Below are positions 46,347 through 57,392 of a stretch of DNA of 64,000 nucleotides, one piece after another. The translations under genes were made by a program, and so were the position numbers. The notes beneath the pieces were generated by a model. The model was not told the DNA's origin, made no database searches, and saw only the letters and a list, made by a program, of their open reading frames with translations. Each line of letters opens with the position of its first letter. Positions within the stretch are counted from its first letter, which is position 1. Origin of the DNA: Streptococcus sciuri (GTDB lineage Bacteria > Bacillota > Bacilli > Lactobacillales > Streptococcaceae); assembly GCF_024814375.1 (NCBI RefSeq), contig NZ_JANUXX010000001.1, positions 457,111 to 521,110 of the forward strand. The letters are read 5' to 3'.

Positions 46347-47645
46347 ATGAATGAAAAAGTATTTCGTGATCCTATTCACAACTATATACACATTAATCAC
46401 AAGGTCATCTATGACCTCATCAATACAAGTGAATTTCAGCGTCTGCGCCGCATCAAGCAAGTACCAACAACTGCTTTCACTTTTCACGGAGCAGAGCATA
46501 GCCGTTTTTCACACTCTCTTGGTGTCTACGAGATTGCAAGACAGGTCGTCTCTATTTTTGAGCAAGATTATAAAGATATCTGGAATGCCGATGAAAGTCT
46601 TCTTGTCATGGTGGCTGCACTTTTACACGATGTTGGGCACGGTGCTTACTCGCACACCTTTGAGCGTCTCTTTGAGACTGACCACGAGAGCTACACACAG
46701 GAAATCATCATTAGCCCAAAAACGCAAATAAATGCTATCTTACGTCAAGTAGCACCTGATTTCCCAGATAAGGTGGCTAGCGTCATTAACCATACTTATC
46801 CCAATAAACAGGTAGTTGAGCTCATCTCAAGCCAGATTGACTGTGACCGTATGGATTATCTCTTGCGAGATTCCTACTATACCGCTGCTCACTACGGTCA
46901 GTTTGATTTAACTCGCATTTTACGAGTTATTCGCCCTATCGAAAATGGCATTGCATTTGCAAAAAATGGCATGCATGCGGTTGAGGATTATATCATAAGT
47001 CGATTTCAGATGTATATGCAGGTTTATTTTCACCCAGCTAGCCGAGCGATGGAGTTACTCTTACAGCAACTACTAAAGCGTGCCAAAGAGCTCTATCAAG
47101 ATGACCCTACTTTTTTTGAACAAACATCGCCTCATTTGTTACCTTTTTTCAAAAAAGAACAGACCTTGGTAGATTACTTAGCTCTTGATGATGGTGTGAT
47201 GAACACTTACTTTCAGTCTTGGATGCATTCCAGTGATATTATCTTATCGGATCTTGCTAGTCGTTTCATCAATCGTAATGTTTTTAAGTCTGTGACCTTT
47301 GATAAAGGCGATGTGCATAAACTTGATATTCTTAGGAATCTTGTTGCTCAAGTAGGTTTTGATTCGCGCTACTACACTGGTATCCATATTAATTTTGACT
47401 TACCTTATGATATTTATCGCCCTGAGAAGAAAGAACCTAGAACCCAAATTGAAATTTTACAAAAAAATGGCAGTCTCGCAGAACTATCAACCCTCTCTCC
47501 TATAGTACGTGCAATCTCTGGAGAAACTTATGGTGATTGTAGATTTTATTTTCCAAAAGAAATGCTCATACAGGATGACTTGTTCTCCGACATCAAAAAG
47601 AAATTTGGAGCGTATCTCGAAAACGACCATTTTCTAGCAGATTAG
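46347..47645 (+). CDS. HD-domain phosphohydrolase (YwfO-like)
   Basis: A 432-residue HD hydrolase. The metal motifs are RFSHSLGVYEIAR (about 52-64), LLHDVGHGAYSH and the later SSQIDCDRMDYLLRDS. It resembles the dNTP triphosphohydrolase-related YwfO group of Firmicutes, which degrades nucleoside triphosphates. The start begins MNEKVFRDPIHNYIH, the standard family N-terminus, and it seems to be leaderless. Cytoplasmic. Confidence 0.87.
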   Translation: MNEKVFRDPIHNYIHINHKVIYDLINTSEFQRLRRIKQVPTTAFTFHGAEHSRFSHSLGVYEIARQVVSIFEQDYKDIWNADESLLVMVAALLHDVGHGAYSHTFERLFETDHESYTQEIIISPKTQINAILRQVAPDFPDKVASVINHTYPNKQVVELISSQIDCDRMDYLLRDSYYTAAHYGQFDLTRILRVIRPIENGIAFAKNGMHAVEDYIISRFQMYMQVYFHPASRAMELLLQQLLKRAKELYQDDPTFFEQTSPHLLPFFKKEQTLVDYLALDDGVMNTYFQSWMHSSDIILSDLASRFINRNVFKSVTFDKGDVHKLDILRNLVAQVGFDSRYYTGIHINFDLPYDIYRPEKKEPRTQIEILQKNGSLAELSTLSPIVRAISGETYGDCRFYFPKEMLIQDDLFSDIKKKFGAYLENDHFLAD

Positions 47646-47726
47646 CTAGCATATCATGACAAAGTCACTTTTTTTTAGTAACATAGTAGTTGAGTTTTTC
47701 GAAATAACAAGAAGGAGAAAACATTT

Positions 47727-48536
47727 ATGTCTATCAAACTTGTAGCTGTTGATATCGATGGAACCTTATTAAATAATAAAAAAGAAATCACTCCTGAGGT
47801 TTTTGCTGCTGTTCAGAAAGCTAAAAAACAAGGAGTTAAAGTTGTCATTGCAACAGGACGTCCTATAGCAGGGGTTGAGAATCTTCTTAAAGAACTTAAT
47901 CTCAAAGAACACGGTGACTATGTGATCACTTTCAACGGAGGATTAGTTCAAGATACAGTAAACGGTAACACTATTGTCTCTGAGACATTAAGTTATGACG
48001 ACTATCTTGATTTAGAATTTCTGAGCCGAAAGCTAGGAGTGCATATGCATGCCATCACAAAAAAAGGCATCTATACTGCTAACCGTAATATTGGAAAATA
48101 CACAGTTCATGAGTCTAATCTTGTTCATATGCCAATCTTTTATCGTACACCTGAAGAAATGATAGATAAATCTATTATTAAGATGATGTTCATTGATGAG
48201 CCTGACGTCTTAGATGCTGCTATTGCAAAAATCCCAGAACAGTACTACGATCGTTTCAATATCGTCAAATCGACACCATTTTATCTAGAACTTCTCCCTA
48301 AAACAGTCAGCAAAGGCAACGCTCTCTTGCATCTCGCTAAAAAAATGAACTTGGAAAAAGCACAAACCATGGCTATTGGCGATGAGGAAAATGATCGTGC
48401 TATGCTCGAGGTTGTAGGAAATCCTGTTGTCATGGAAAATGGTAACTCTGAGTTAAAGAAAATAGCCAAATACATCACAAAATCAAATGAAGAAAGTGGC
48501 GTTGCATACGCCCTTAGAAAGTGGGTCTTAAAATAA
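47727..48536 (+). CDS. Cof-type HAD phosphatase (YidA-like)
   Basis: A 269-residue HAD phosphatase of type IIB. Motif I DIDGTLL (residues 9-15), motif II TGRP, the lysine in FYLELLPKTVSKG and motif IV GDEENDRAM are present. Such enzymes dephosphorylate sugar phosphates or FMN. AGAAGGAG precedes the start, and the stop overlaps the next start as TAATG, so the two genes are translationally coupled. Confidence 0.9.
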   Translation: MSIKLVAVDIDGTLLNNKKEITPEVFAAVQKAKKQGVKVVIATGRPIAGVENLLKELNLKEHGDYVITFNGGLVQDTVNGNTIVSETLSYDDYLDLEFLSRKLGVHMHAITKKGIYTANRNIGKYTVHESNLVHMPIFYRTPEEMIDKSIIKMMFIDEPDVLDAAIAKIPEQYYDRFNIVKSTPFYLELLPKTVSKGNALLHLAKKMNLEKAQTMAIGDEENDRAMLEVVGNPVVMENGNSELKKIAKYITKSNEESGVAYALRKWVLK

Positions 48537-49750
48537 TGTATAGCTATAAAATCGGTATTTCTGCAGAAGAACACGATAATTTTGCAAAATCAAGTAACCA
48601 AACAAACCTTTTACAATCATCAAATTGGGCAAAAATTAAAGATAATTGGGATAACGAACGCATTGGTTTCTACAAAGATGATATCTTAGTTGCTTCTGCT
48701 TCTATCCTTATCAAAGCTTTACCACTTGGCTTTACCATGCTTTATATCCCTCGTGGACCAATCATGGACTACAGTGACAAAGAACTTGTTGCCTTTGTTA
48801 TCAGCTCACTTAAGAAGTACGGTAAAACAAAACGCTCCCTCTTCATCAAAATGGACCCTGCTTTACTGTTTAAACAATACAAAATCGGTGAAGAAGTTGA
48901 TGAAAATAAAGACACACTTACTGCTGTTGATAATCTGAAAGCAGCGGGTTGTAAATGGACTGGACGCACAACAACAATTGCTGAAAGTATCCAACCTCGT
49001 TTTCAAGCAAATGTCTATACTCAAGAAGACATGACAGCAACTTTCCCTAAACACACAAAACGTTTGATGAAAGATGCTATTCATCGTGGTGTCATCACTA
49101 GCCGTGGTACAATTGATGACGTTAAAGCTTTCGCTGATGTTGTCGCTCTTACTGAAAACCGTAAAGGCGTTGCCCTTCGTAACGAAGATTATTTCCGCAA
49201 AATGATGGAAACTTACGGTGACGATGCTTACCTACACCTTGCCAAAGTTAATTTGCCAAAACGCTTAACTGAATACAAAGAGCAACTCGCTCAAATCGAA
49301 AAAGATTTGTCTGAAACCGCTGAACATCAGAAAAAACGTTTGACTAAGTTAACACAACAAAAAAATTCTGTTACAAAATATATCACTGAGTTTGAAGAAT
49401 TTGTTGAAAAATACCCAGATGAACTCATCATTGCAGGTATCTTATCTGTGTCATTTGGTAATGTCATGGAAATGCTTTATGCTGGTATGAATGATGAATT
49501 CAAGAAATTTTACCCACAATATTCCCTTTATCCAAAAGTATTCGAAGATGCTTACGCTGACGATATTATTTGGGCAAATATGGGGGGAGTTGAAGGAACA
49601 CTTGATGACGGTTTAACTAAATTTAAATCAAACTTCAACCCAACTATTGAAGAATTCATTGGAGAATTTAACATTCCAGTCAATCCATTCCTTTACAAAC
49701 TTTCAAACTTGGCTTACAATATTCGCAAACAAAGAAGAAATAGCCATTAA
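48536..49750 (+). CDS. FemAB-family peptidoglycan cross-bridge aminoacyltransferase (MurM/MurN-like)
   Basis: A 404-residue FemABX protein that adds amino acids from aminoacyl-tRNA to the lysine of lipid II. It shows two GNAT-like halves (YIPRGPIMDY in the first, MEMLYAGMND in the second) with the inserted coiled-coil arm (about 245-300) characteristic of Fem proteins. Many streptococci have two adjacent genes (murM, murN); only one is here. ATG 48536 shares a base with the HAD stop. The amino acid specificity cannot be predicted by eye. Confidence 0.87.
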   Translation: MYSYKIGISAEEHDNFAKSSNQTNLLQSSNWAKIKDNWDNERIGFYKDDILVASASILIKALPLGFTMLYIPRGPIMDYSDKELVAFVISSLKKYGKTKRSLFIKMDPALLFKQYKIGEEVDENKDTLTAVDNLKAAGCKWTGRTTTIAESIQPRFQANVYTQEDMTATFPKHTKRLMKDAIHRGVITSRGTIDDVKAFADVVALTENRKGVALRNEDYFRKMMETYGDDAYLHLAKVNLPKRLTEYKEQLAQIEKDLSETAEHQKKRLTKLTQQKNSVTKYITEFEEFVEKYPDELIIAGILSVSFGNVMEMLYAGMNDEFKKFYPQYSLYPKVFEDAYADDIIWANMGGVEGTLDDGLTKFKSNFNPTIEEFIGEFNIPVNPFLYKLSNLAYNIRKQRRNSH

Positions 49751-49785
49751 TAACCTCTCTTGAGATTATCGAAAAAAAGTTTTTG

Positions 49786-50048
49786 AGACTTTTTACAACA
49801 CCGTCTCTTACAAATCATTTATGCAATCGGTCAAGAAAACACGATACTATTAGACGATTTTCTATCACTCTGTTATCTTATTACGAATACTTCTATGAGA
49901 GTTTTGACAATCAGAATTTACGGTGGCAATACCTCATTTTAAGACCTACTTTGAACATCTAATAGCTGGCCAAGATAAGCTAACTAAAAAAATCATAAAA
50001 CTTCAACAAACTCTCAAAAATATTCAGACGCTAAAAGTATCCTGCTAG
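49786..50048 (+). pseudogene. Broken remnant of an unidentified protein with a C-terminal coiled coil
   Basis: Between the Fem gene and the terminator, coding-like text runs through three frames on the plus strand: HRLLQIIYAIGQENTILLDD, then YYEYFYESFDNQNLRWQYLI, then FEHLIAGQDKLTKKIIKLQQ, ending at TAG 50046-50048. Together they look like the C-terminal part of a small regulator with a coiled coil, perhaps MerR-like, but the N-terminal half is absent and the family is not clear. Confidence 0.5.
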
Positions 50049-50067
50049 ATCTAGCAGGATACTTTTT
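50033..50067. terminator. Perfect bidirectional terminator
   Basis: A 34-bp perfect palindrome (arms 50033-50049 and 50050-50066, AAAAGTATCCTGCTAGA and its complement) flanked by T5. It terminates the minus-strand ydbC transcript and the plus-strand HAD-Fem transcript. Confidence 0.9.
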
Positions 50068-50068
50068 C

Positions 50069-50281
50069 TTAACCACGAAAAGCATCAAGAATAACTTGAA
50101 ATTCCTCATTAGTAAGTGTAATACCCTTTCCCATCTTGCTATGATCAGGACTCCACGTGCGAATATCAAACTTGGGTTCTGCACCATTAAAGCTGACACG
50201 ATTCAACTCCTTTGTCCAGCCTTTATTGTTTTCTGAAAGAACTAATAATTTTTCAACGATTTCAAATGTAAATTCTGCCAT
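50069..50281 (-). CDS. YdbC/PC4-like DNA-binding protein
   Basis: A 70-residue protein of the YdbC family, related to the eukaryotic coactivator PC4: the KGWTKELNRVSFNG and KFDIRTWSPDHSKMGKGI strands and a C-terminal helix form a single-stranded-DNA-binding fold. The role in bacteria is not settled. It follows recR and may share its transcript, next to a recombination gene. Confidence 0.82.
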   Translation of the reverse strand: MAEFTFEIVEKLLVLSENNKGWTKELNRVSFNGAEPKFDIRTWSPDHSKMGKGITLTNEEFQVILDAFRG

Positions 50282-50334
50282 TTTATTACCTCCACTTGTT
50301 TATTCGCGATCATTTTTAAAAATAATCATTCTTT

Positions 50335-50931
50335 TTAAAGTTCTGTACGATTTTCGATGGCACGTAGTAGGGTTACTTCGTCTGCGTACTCAATATCAGA
50401 TCCAACAGCAAGTCCTCTTGCCAGTCGTGTCACTTTGATACCAGCGGGTTTGAGGACACGTGAGATATACATAGCTGTCGCTTCTCCATCTGCAGTAGCA
50501 TTGGTCGCAATAATTACTTCCGACACCTCACTATCCATCAATCGTGTAATCAGAGACTTAAGATTGATGTCATCAGGCCCCACACCATTCATCGGTGAGA
50601 TGAGACCTTGCAAGACATGATAAAGACCATGATACTCTTGAATTTTTTCCATGGCTGTCACATCCTTGCTATCTTCTACGACTAAAATCGTTGATACATC
50701 TCTAGTCTCATCCGTACAGATACCACAAGGATTATCATCTGTTAGATTTCCACAAACGGAGCAGTAAGTTAGCTCACGTTTAGCAGATAAGAGATTTTTC
50801 GCAAACGTATTAACATCCTCATCGCTCATGCCAATCGTGTAAAAAGCGAGTCGTGTAGCAGTTTTTATACCAATACCTGGCAATTTTGAAAAACTATCGA
50901 TGAGTTTAGAAATAGGTGTTGGATAAAGCAC
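50335..50931 (-). CDS. recR: Recombination mediator RecR
   Basis: A 198-residue RecR. An N-terminal helix-hairpin-helix ([13 protein letters not shown]), a four-cysteine zinc motif ([16 protein letters not shown]) and a Toprim domain ([10 protein letters not shown]) are in order. It loads RecA at gaps with RecF/RecO. AGGAGGGCA precedes the start. It follows pbp2B by 17 bp, a conserved streptococcal pairing, but the usual ddl-murF genes downstream are missing. Confidence 0.96.
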   Translation of the reverse strand: MLYPTPISKLIDSFSKLPGIGIKTATRLAFYTIGMSDEDVNTFAKNLLSAKRELTYCSVCGNLTDDNPCGICTDETRDVSTILVVEDSKDVTAMEKIQEYHGLYHVLQGLISPMNGVGPDDINLKSLITRLMDSEVSEVIIATNATADGEATAMYISRVLKPAGIKVTRLARGLAVGSDIEYADEVTLLRAIENRTEL

Positions 50932-50948
50932 ATTGCCCTCCTTTTTGA

Positions 50949-52982
50949 TTAGTTATTGCTAGAGACATATTGGTTAATAATATCACGCGCAATTTGTTGA
51001 TGAATATAAGTGTTTGATGAAGCTGCATGCGGATACATAATCGCAACAGCGATAGTCTTATTGGCATCGTAAGCTACTGCATTAAGATTGACAGTTTTAA
51101 CTGTTATTCCATTTACATTTTTAGTATAGGTTTCAGCAGTACCAGTCTTTCCGCTGATAGTGGTAACACTACTTCTCATCTGACTACCTGTAGCATAGGC
51201 GGAATTGCTATTGACTACATTGTAGAAACCTTCTTGAATCAATGCCATATCATCATCAGGAAGTGTCACAGTATTGAGTATTGAGCCTGTGATATCTTTT
51301 ATTTTATCACCAAGGGCGCCATCTTTCTGATTATAAATACCCTCAACAACATGTGTTGATACTCGATTGCCTCCATTAGCGACTGTAGCAACATACTGCG
51401 CTAACTGAATAGGACTGTAAGAGTCGTATTGTCCGAAAGATTCAAACAAAGTATCACTGACTGTAAAGTCAGACGGAATATAGCCTTGCGCTTCTGGCAA
51501 ATCAAGTCCAGTCGTCGTTCCAAGTCCATACTCTGCATAAGTGGCACGTAGTTTACTCATAGCATCTGTATAGCCATCATCAGATAACGGAACCCCTGCT
51601 GTGTAGCTTTGCCCCATGAGTTTGAGTGCTATCTGCACCATATAAGTATTTGAAGAGTATTCGAGCGCCTGCACTGCAGTAATTGGCATTTTACCTGAAG
51701 TAAACCAAGATTTAATACCTGAGATTTCTTGGTCATAAAGAACTTCATTTCCTGAGAGAACATTATTTTGCCAACCAGCGCTAAGAGTCGCTCCTTTCAC
51801 AACAGAACCTGGAGTAAAGACATTGTTGATATTACCTAATATATCCTCTGTAGTAGCGCTTGATCCAGTTTCGTGCTTGAGTCCAGCCATAGCAAGCACT
51901 TTCCCTGTTGATGGTTCAATAGCTACTGCGTAGATACCATCTGAATTAACCGCCTCACCGTTTGAAATATCAACATTGTAGTACTGTTGCAAAATGGATT
52001 GGACTTTATTTTGAAAATCAAGATTAATGGTTAATTTGAGTGAATTTCCTACCGAACCTTTTTTCGTCACTCTATCACTGACAATTTTATTATTGCGATC
52101 AACCACTACTGTTCTGACTGTATGTTCACCTTGCAAATCGCTCTCATAAGCCTTTTCGAGATAAGACGTTCCCACACGGTCATTAAGCGAATAACCTTTT
52201 TTGATGTAATTTTTAGCTTCCTCTTTTGGTAAACCAGTTTTTTCAGATGAGATACTACCCACTAGACTCGCTAGACTCGTATTCGCTACATCACGATCCC
52301 AAGTCTTAGAAATAGCTAATCCTTTTAGAGATGATTTAGCAGCGCTAATCGCATCAATCTGATCCTGTGTCAAATCTTCTGTCGTGATATTAACTGTAGC
52401 AAAGGTCTGCGCTGCATTCATCTCAGTAAAAGCATATACTACACGTAACTCTTCGTCAGAATAATCAATAGCAGAGTCAGGAACACTAGCGACAGCATTC
52501 TTATAAATCGTTGACTGAGCGAGAGAATTTCCAAAATAATCCACTTTTTTAGACCTTGGCAGAGCGTCAACAACCTTTTGATAGGTCTCTGTATCTGCTA
52601 AATAATAGTCTTTTTTATCACGTGTACTAACAGTTCCTCCCCCAAGGGTCACATAATTAGGTAACTTTTGTGCTAGCTCTCTAATGTATTGAGTAGTCAT
52701 AGTATTGCTACGAGTAAAGGTTACAACATTTTTTTCGACATTGCTAACAAGGGATGTGCCATTGGCATCATAGATTTGTCCTCGCTGATTAGCTGTCTTA
52801 ACAGTATAGGTTGTTGAGGCAGTTAACTTCTTTTGATAAAATTCATGATTCACTAGCTGCATCTGGACTAGACGAAAAAGTAAAATAGAAAACAAAAGCG
52901 CTACTGCAAAAAATAGAGCGTTCAAGCGAAAAGGAAGATTAGCAATACGCTTAATCTTCTTTTTATGTTGTCGTTTAATCAT
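50949..52982 (-). CDS. penA: Penicillin-binding protein 2B (class B transpeptidase)
   Basis: A 677-residue class B PBP: a membrane anchor ([20 protein letters not shown], about 22-41), a dimerisation domain and a transpeptidase domain with the active serine in [12 protein letters not shown] in EYSSNTYM and KTG in ISGKTGTAE. It cross-links peptidoglycan during septal or peripheral growth and is the main target altered in beta-lactam resistance. The motifs look wild type. It begins the pbp2B-recR pair. Confidence 0.94.
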   Translation of the reverse strand: MIKRQHKKKIKRIANLPFRLNALFFAVALLFSILLFRLVQMQLVNHEFYQKKLTASTTYTVKTANQRGQIYDANGTSLVSNVEKNVVTFTRSNTMTTQYIRELAQKLPNYVTLGGGTVSTRDKKDYYLADTETYQKVVDALPRSKKVDYFGNSLAQSTIYKNAVASVPDSAIDYSDEELRVVYAFTEMNAAQTFATVNITTEDLTQDQIDAISAAKSSLKGLAISKTWDRDVANTSLASLVGSISSEKTGLPKEEAKNYIKKGYSLNDRVGTSYLEKAYESDLQGEHTVRTVVVDRNNKIVSDRVTKKGSVGNSLKLTINLDFQNKVQSILQQYYNVDISNGEAVNSDGIYAVAIEPSTGKVLAMAGLKHETGSSATTEDILGNINNVFTPGSVVKGATLSAGWQNNVLSGNEVLYDQEISGIKSWFTSGKMPITAVQALEYSSNTYMVQIALKLMGQSYTAGVPLSDDGYTDAMSKLRATYAEYGLGTTTGLDLPEAQGYIPSDFTVSDTLFESFGQYDSYSPIQLAQYVATVANGGNRVSTHVVEGIYNQKDGALGDKIKDITGSILNTVTLPDDDMALIQEGFYNVVNSNSAYATGSQMRSSVTTISGKTGTAETYTKNVNGITVKTVNLNAVAYDANKTIAVAIMYPHAASSNTYIHQQIARDIINQYVSSNN

Positions 52983-53127
52983 TTACGTTCCCATCTCATT
53001 TCTAAGGATTTTTTACCTCTTTCCAAAAACTCTCCTTACTATTTTAACACAAAAACGACAAAGAAATCTTATCTAAAAGGGCAAATTCATGAAAAACATT
53101 TAAAGCATATCCAAAAATAGTCAAAAT

Positions 53128-53166
53128 AATCTATAAAACCCAGTCAATAACTGGGTTTTATAGATT
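53128..53166 (-). terminator. valS terminator
   Basis: 17-bp perfect arms (53128-53144 and 53150-53166, core AAACCCAGT / ACTGGGTTT) with a five-base loop. It overlaps the valS stop codon and precedes the pbp2B promoter region. Confidence 0.85.
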
Positions 53167-55816
53167 ATTTAACTAACATTTCCATCTCAGCAATACGAGC
53201 GACTGTTGCATCGTATTTGGCTTGGTAGTCAACTTGTTTGTTGCGTTCTTTTTGAACAACTTCTGGATTCGCATTAGCGACGAATTTTTCGTTGCTGAGT
53301 TTACGTGCCACCATGTCCAATTCTTTTTGCCATTTAGCAAGTTCTTTGTCAAGACGTGCCAATTCTTCTTCGACATTAAGAAGGTCAGCAAGTGGCAAGA
53401 AGATTTCAGCGCCTGTGATAACGCTAGACATTGCCAATTCTGGCGCTTCAATGTCAGAAGACATTTCTAGTTTTTCAGGATTTGTGAAGCGCTTGATATA
53501 GTTCACATTGCTGTTAAAGAAGTCTTCCAATTCTTTATCACTTGTTTTCACAAGAAGTGTGATTGGTTTACTTGGAGCAACATTCACCTCGCTACGTGCG
53601 TTACGGACAGCACGGATAAGGTCTTTAAGGCTTTCAACACCTTTATGCGCAGCTTCATTTTCAAATGCTGGGTTAACTGTTGGGTATTTGGCTGTTACGA
53701 TTGAACCCTCAGAAATTTGTTCAAAGATTTCTTCCGTAACAAATGGCATGATTGGGTGAAGTAAACAAAGAATCTTATCAAGGGTGTAAAGAAGAGTTGA
53801 ACGAGTGATGACTTTCTCGTCTTCGTTATCGCTATAAAGCACTTCTTTTGTCAATTCAACGTACCAGTCAGCAAATTCATCCCAGATGAAGTTGTAAAGG
53901 ATGTGACCCGCCACACCAAATTCAAATTTATCAAAGTTTTCAGTAACTTTGGCAATTGTTTCATTCAAGTTATGAAGAATCCAGCGGTCAGTTACGTTAC
54001 CAGCCGTACCAGCAACAACTTTGTCAACATTTGCGCTAGCTTGGTCAAGCGTAAGATCTTCATTGTTCATCAAAATGTAACGAGAAATGTTCCAGATTTT
54101 GTTAATGAAGTTCCAAGCAGCATCCATTTTTTCGTAAGAGAAACGAACGTCTTGACCTGGTGCAGAACCGTTTGATAAGAACCAACGAAGGGCATCAGCA
54201 CCGTATTTCTCGATAACATCCATTGGGTCAATACCATTACCAAGTGATTTAGACATTTTACGTCCTTGTTCGTCACGGATAAGACCATGGATAAGCACGT
54301 TTTCAAATGGACGGCGTCCTGTGAATTCCAATGATTGGAAAATCATACGTGATACCCAGAAGAAGATGATGTCATAACCAGTTACCAATGTAGATGTTGG
54401 GAAGTAACGTTTGAAGTCTTCGCTTTCCATATCAGGCCACCCCATTGTTGAAAATGGCCATAGTGCTGAGCTAAACCAAGTGTCAAGTACATCTTCATCT
54501 TGAGTCCATCCGTCACCTTCTGGTGCTTCTTCACCGACATACATTTCACCTTCAGCGTTGTACCATGCTGGGATTTGATGTCCCCACCAGAGCTGGCGTG
54601 AAATAACCCAGTCGTGAACATTTTCCATCCATTGAAGGAAAGTATCGTTGAAACGTGGTGGATAGAATTTCACCTTGTCATCAGTATCTTGGTTGGCAAT
54701 AGCGTTTTTAGCTAATTGATCCATTTTAACGAACCATTGTGTTGATAAACGTGGCTCAACTGGTACACCTGTACGTTCTGAATGACCAACGCTGTGAACC
54801 ATTTTTTCGATTTCAACAAGCGCACCGATTTCTTCCAATTTTTTAACAACAGCTTTGCGAGCTTCAAAGCGATCCATACCAGCAAATTCACCAGCAAGTT
54901 CGTTCATTGTACCGTCATCATTCATGACGTTGATTTGTGGCAAATTATGACGCTGACCAACTAAGAAGTCATTAGGATCATGTGCTGGAGTGATTTTAAC
55001 TACACCAGTACCAAACTCTGGGTCAGCGTGTTCATCACCAACGATTGGGATAGCTTTGTTAACGATTGGAAGGATAACATTTTTGCCAATCAAATCTTTG
55101 TAACGGTCATCATTTGGATTAACCGCAACGGCAACGTCACCAAACATTGTTTCAGGACGAGTTGTGGCAACTTCAAGGCTACGTGAACCATCTTCCAATA
55201 TGTAGTTCATGTGGTAGAAAGCACCTTCGACATCTTTGTGGATAACTTCGATATCAGAAAGAGCTGTACGAGCTTTTGGATCCCAGTTGATGATAAATTC
55301 ACCACGATAAATCCAACCTTTTTTATAAAGTTCAACAAAGACTTTACGAACCGCTTTTGACAATCCTTCATCAAGGGTGAAACGTTCACGTGAATAATCT
55401 ACGGAAATACCTAGTTTACCCCATTGTTGTTTGATTGTTGATGCGTACTCATCTTTCCATTCCCAAACTTTCTGCAAGAAAGATTCACGACCAAGGTCGT
55501 AACGTGAGATTCCATCTTCAGCAAGACGTGCTTCAACTTTTGCTTGTGTTGCAATCCCTGCATGGTCCATACCAGGAAGCCATAAAGTATCAAAACCTTG
55601 CATACGTTTTTGACGGATAATAATATCCTGCAAAGTGGTATCCCAAGCGTGACCAAGGTGAAGTTTACCAGTTACGTTTGGTGGTGGAATAACGATAGAA
55701 TACGGATGAGCTTTCTTATCGCCAGAAGGCTTGAAAACATCCTCATCTAACCATTTTTGATAACGCCCAGCCTCAACCTCAGCTGGGTTATATTTTGGTG
55801 AAAGTTCTTTTGACAT
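53165..55816 (-). CDS. valS: Valyl-tRNA synthetase
   Basis: An 883-residue class I synthetase charging tRNA-Val. The HIGH motif is HLGHA ([14 protein letters not shown]), the KMSKS loop is [11 protein letters not shown], the CP1 editing domain is about residues 190-350 and a C-terminal coiled coil begins near 810. Its ATG directly abuts the stop codon of the specificity-gene fragment (TAAATG), and its AAGGAG site lies inside that fragment. So the restriction island is fused tightly to the front of an essential gene. The original T-box-type leader probably lies at 62409-62597. Confidence 0.97.
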   Translation of the reverse strand: MSKELSPKYNPAEVEAGRYQKWLDEDVFKPSGDKKAHPYSIVIPPPNVTGKLHLGHAWDTTLQDIIIRQKRMQGFDTLWLPGMDHAGIATQAKVEARLAEDGISRYDLGRESFLQKVWEWKDEYASTIKQQWGKLGISVDYSRERFTLDEGLSKAVRKVFVELYKKGWIYRGEFIINWDPKARTALSDIEVIHKDVEGAFYHMNYILEDGSRSLEVATTRPETMFGDVAVAVNPNDDRYKDLIGKNVILPIVNKAIPIVGDEHADPEFGTGVVKITPAHDPNDFLVGQRHNLPQINVMNDDGTMNELAGEFAGMDRFEARKAVVKKLEEIGALVEIEKMVHSVGHSERTGVPVEPRLSTQWFVKMDQLAKNAIANQDTDDKVKFYPPRFNDTFLQWMENVHDWVISRQLWWGHQIPAWYNAEGEMYVGEEAPEGDGWTQDEDVLDTWFSSALWPFSTMGWPDMESEDFKRYFPTSTLVTGYDIIFFWVSRMIFQSLEFTGRRPFENVLIHGLIRDEQGRKMSKSLGNGIDPMDVIEKYGADALRWFLSNGSAPGQDVRFSYEKMDAAWNFINKIWNISRYILMNNEDLTLDQASANVDKVVAGTAGNVTDRWILHNLNETIAKVTENFDKFEFGVAGHILYNFIWDEFADWYVELTKEVLYSDNEDEKVITRSTLLYTLDKILCLLHPIMPFVTEEIFEQISEGSIVTAKYPTVNPAFENEAAHKGVESLKDLIRAVRNARSEVNVAPSKPITLLVKTSDKELEDFFNSNVNYIKRFTNPEKLEMSSDIEAPELAMSSVITGAEIFLPLADLLNVEEELARLDKELAKWQKELDMVARKLSNEKFVANANPEVVQKERNKQVDYQAKYDATVARIAEMEMLVK

Positions 55817-56344
55817 TTATTTTTTCTCCTTTTTTAAATAATTCAAAATATTAAAAATTTGCTCTAACTCTTGTTTCTGCATATACGATTTCATATGGTC
55901 ATAATCTGGCAGTCCAGCCTCAGTAACTGGTAACATAATCTTCTGGCGTTTCATCCGTTCACCATTAAATTTATAACCATAGGCATATTTGATTTTTTGA
56001 GATAAAATCATTTGCTTTAAGAAAAGATAGGTGTATTTACTGCCCTTTGCCTCATCTTTCCATTTCACGCGTTTGACATCATCTGAAAAAATAGCTTGGT
56101 AAGGGTGATAGAAATTTTCGACAACACTGCCATTATAATTAACACCAAGTACATCTTCATCAAGACTTTTATTCGTATTGGATACAAATGCCGTCACTCC
56201 GTTGTCGCTATCACTGGCACCAATAAAAGGGCGCTCCCCAACTTCTTGATTAGCTTTTGTCAGACGAACACCAGATTTAACGTCACAAATATCTTCAATC
56301 CAGAAATCTTTCCAAGAAATTTCACAAACTTTTTCTTTAATCAT
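55817..56344 (-). CDS. HsdS-like half specificity subunit (phase-variable extension of the upstream ORF)
   Basis: A 175-residue half-subunit with one target recognition domain (WKDFWIEDICDVKSGVRLTK...VKWKDEAKGSKYTYLFL) and a C-terminal helix (YMQKQELEQIFNILNYL). It is out of frame with the larger specificity gene because of the (AT)11 tract. Adding one AT unit (12) or losing two (9) joins it to the upstream gene as a protein of about 525 residues. In the present state it may still be made from ATG 56344, which overlaps the upstream stop (ATGATTAA), but the ribosome site is weak. Confidence 0.72.
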   Translation of the reverse strand: MIKEKVCEISWKDFWIEDICDVKSGVRLTKANQEVGERPFIGASDSDNGVTAFVSNTNKSLDEDVLGVNYNGSVVENFYHPYQAIFSDDVKRVKWKDEAKGSKYTYLFLKQMILSQKIKYAYGYKFNGERMKRQKIMLPVTEAGLPDYDHMKSYMQKQELEQIFNILNYLKKEKK

Positions 56345-57392
56345 TGTCTTCAGTTTGATATATATATATATATATATATTCAAGCACTTCTTGGACTTTA
56401 TCAAGTTCTAATTTTTTCACAAAGTCTGACATATATTGAAAATCAGGATTGCCATTTTTGTCAGCAGGAAGAATGATTTTTTCTCTTTTTATACGAGTAT
56501 CATTGATTTCCCTATTGAAAGAATATTTTTCTTCTAAGCGTTTGACGACTGATGATAAAAATAAATAAGCATATTTATCTGCATTTTCTGATTTTAAAGC
56601 TGTCACATGATCACTAGCTACAAACTCAAATTGTTGATAAAAAGTTGAACCGACACTACCACTATTAGCAAGTGTTAGAACATTTTCAAATTCCCTAACT
56701 CCTGCATTATTTCCAATAAAGCCATCTACACCGTTATTTTCAGCAGTTGAGGAAATATAAGGTTTAAGTCCATCTGTCTGGTTAGCCCTTGTTAGGCGCT
56801 TTCCTCTTTGGATTTCTTGAAAGACTTCTGTAAACTGAAATGTTTTATACTCAACTTTCTCCAATCCAACCACATCACTAGCTAATTCAACCAGTTTACG
56901 CTCATAATAGTCAATGACTTGCTGAGCTTGTTGCTGCTGCTCCTGTTTAACGTAGTCTTCCATAAATTGCCAGTTGAGTTGACCTTGAGAATCAATTGGA
57001 AGTAAGATAATTTGTTCTCTAACTCTTTCAGTAAATGCCTTTCTACCAAATGCATACTTAGATTTATTGGACATTATACTATTTGATATAAATAATCCAT
57101 TATACTTATTAAGATATTTATTATCTAAAATAGTCATTTCATCACTAGCTGTAAAAGTATTTATTGCATAAAAAGCATCACAAAATGTAGTCACTACAAT
57201 CTTATTTTTCATTGTAAATAGTGGATTAGAGATGAAATCTGTTACCCCGTTATTCACAGAACTAGCTGAATAGTATGGAATATTTCCTTTATTTCTATTC
57301 TTTTCAATGTGACGCTTTCCTCTAGTTATTTCAAAAATATCCCCTATCTTAAATTCTCCCCACTCCACATCTGTCAATTTTAAGTTACTCAT
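56337..57392 (-). CDS. hsdS: Restriction-modification specificity (S) subunit with two recognition domains
   Basis: A 351-residue S subunit. Recognition domain 1 (about 1-165) starts FKIGDIFEITRGKRH; a helix follows (EQQQQAQQVIDYYERKLVEL); domain 2 starts FQEIQRGKRLTRANQ and ends in a helix FVKKLELDKVQEVLEY that runs into YIYIYIY encoded by the AT repeat. It then ends QTEDND. It gives DNA specificity to the fused nuclease-methylase upstream. ATG 57392 follows AGGTG and overlaps the RhuM stop. Its length matches two-domain BcgI-type B subunits. Confidence 0.85.
   Translation of the reverse strand: MSNLKLTDVEWGEFKIGDIFEITRGKRHIEKNRNKGNIPYYSASSVNNGVTDFISNPLFTMKNKIVVTTFCDAFYAINTFTASDEMTILDNKYLNKYNGLFISNSIMSNKSKYAFGRKAFTERVREQIILLPIDSQGQLNWQFMEDYVKQEQQQQAQQVIDYYERKLVELASDVVGLEKVEYKTFQFTEVFQEIQRGKRLTRANQTDGLKPYISSTAENNGVDGFIGNNAGVREFENVLTLANSGSVGSTFYQQFEFVASDHVTALKSENADKYAYLFLSSVVKRLEEKYSFNREINDTRIKREKIILPADKNGNPDFQYMSDFVKKLELDKVQEVLEYIYIYIYQTEDND
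56358..56379. repeat. (AT)11 simple-sequence repeat inside the specificity gene
   Basis: Eleven AT units at the junction of the two specificity ORFs. With 11 units the upstream ORF stops 6 codons later; with 10 it stops after 2 codons; with 12 or 9 it continues into the downstream ORF. Such tracts change length by slipped-strand mispairing, so this is a phase-variation switch by construction. Confidence 0.88.
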
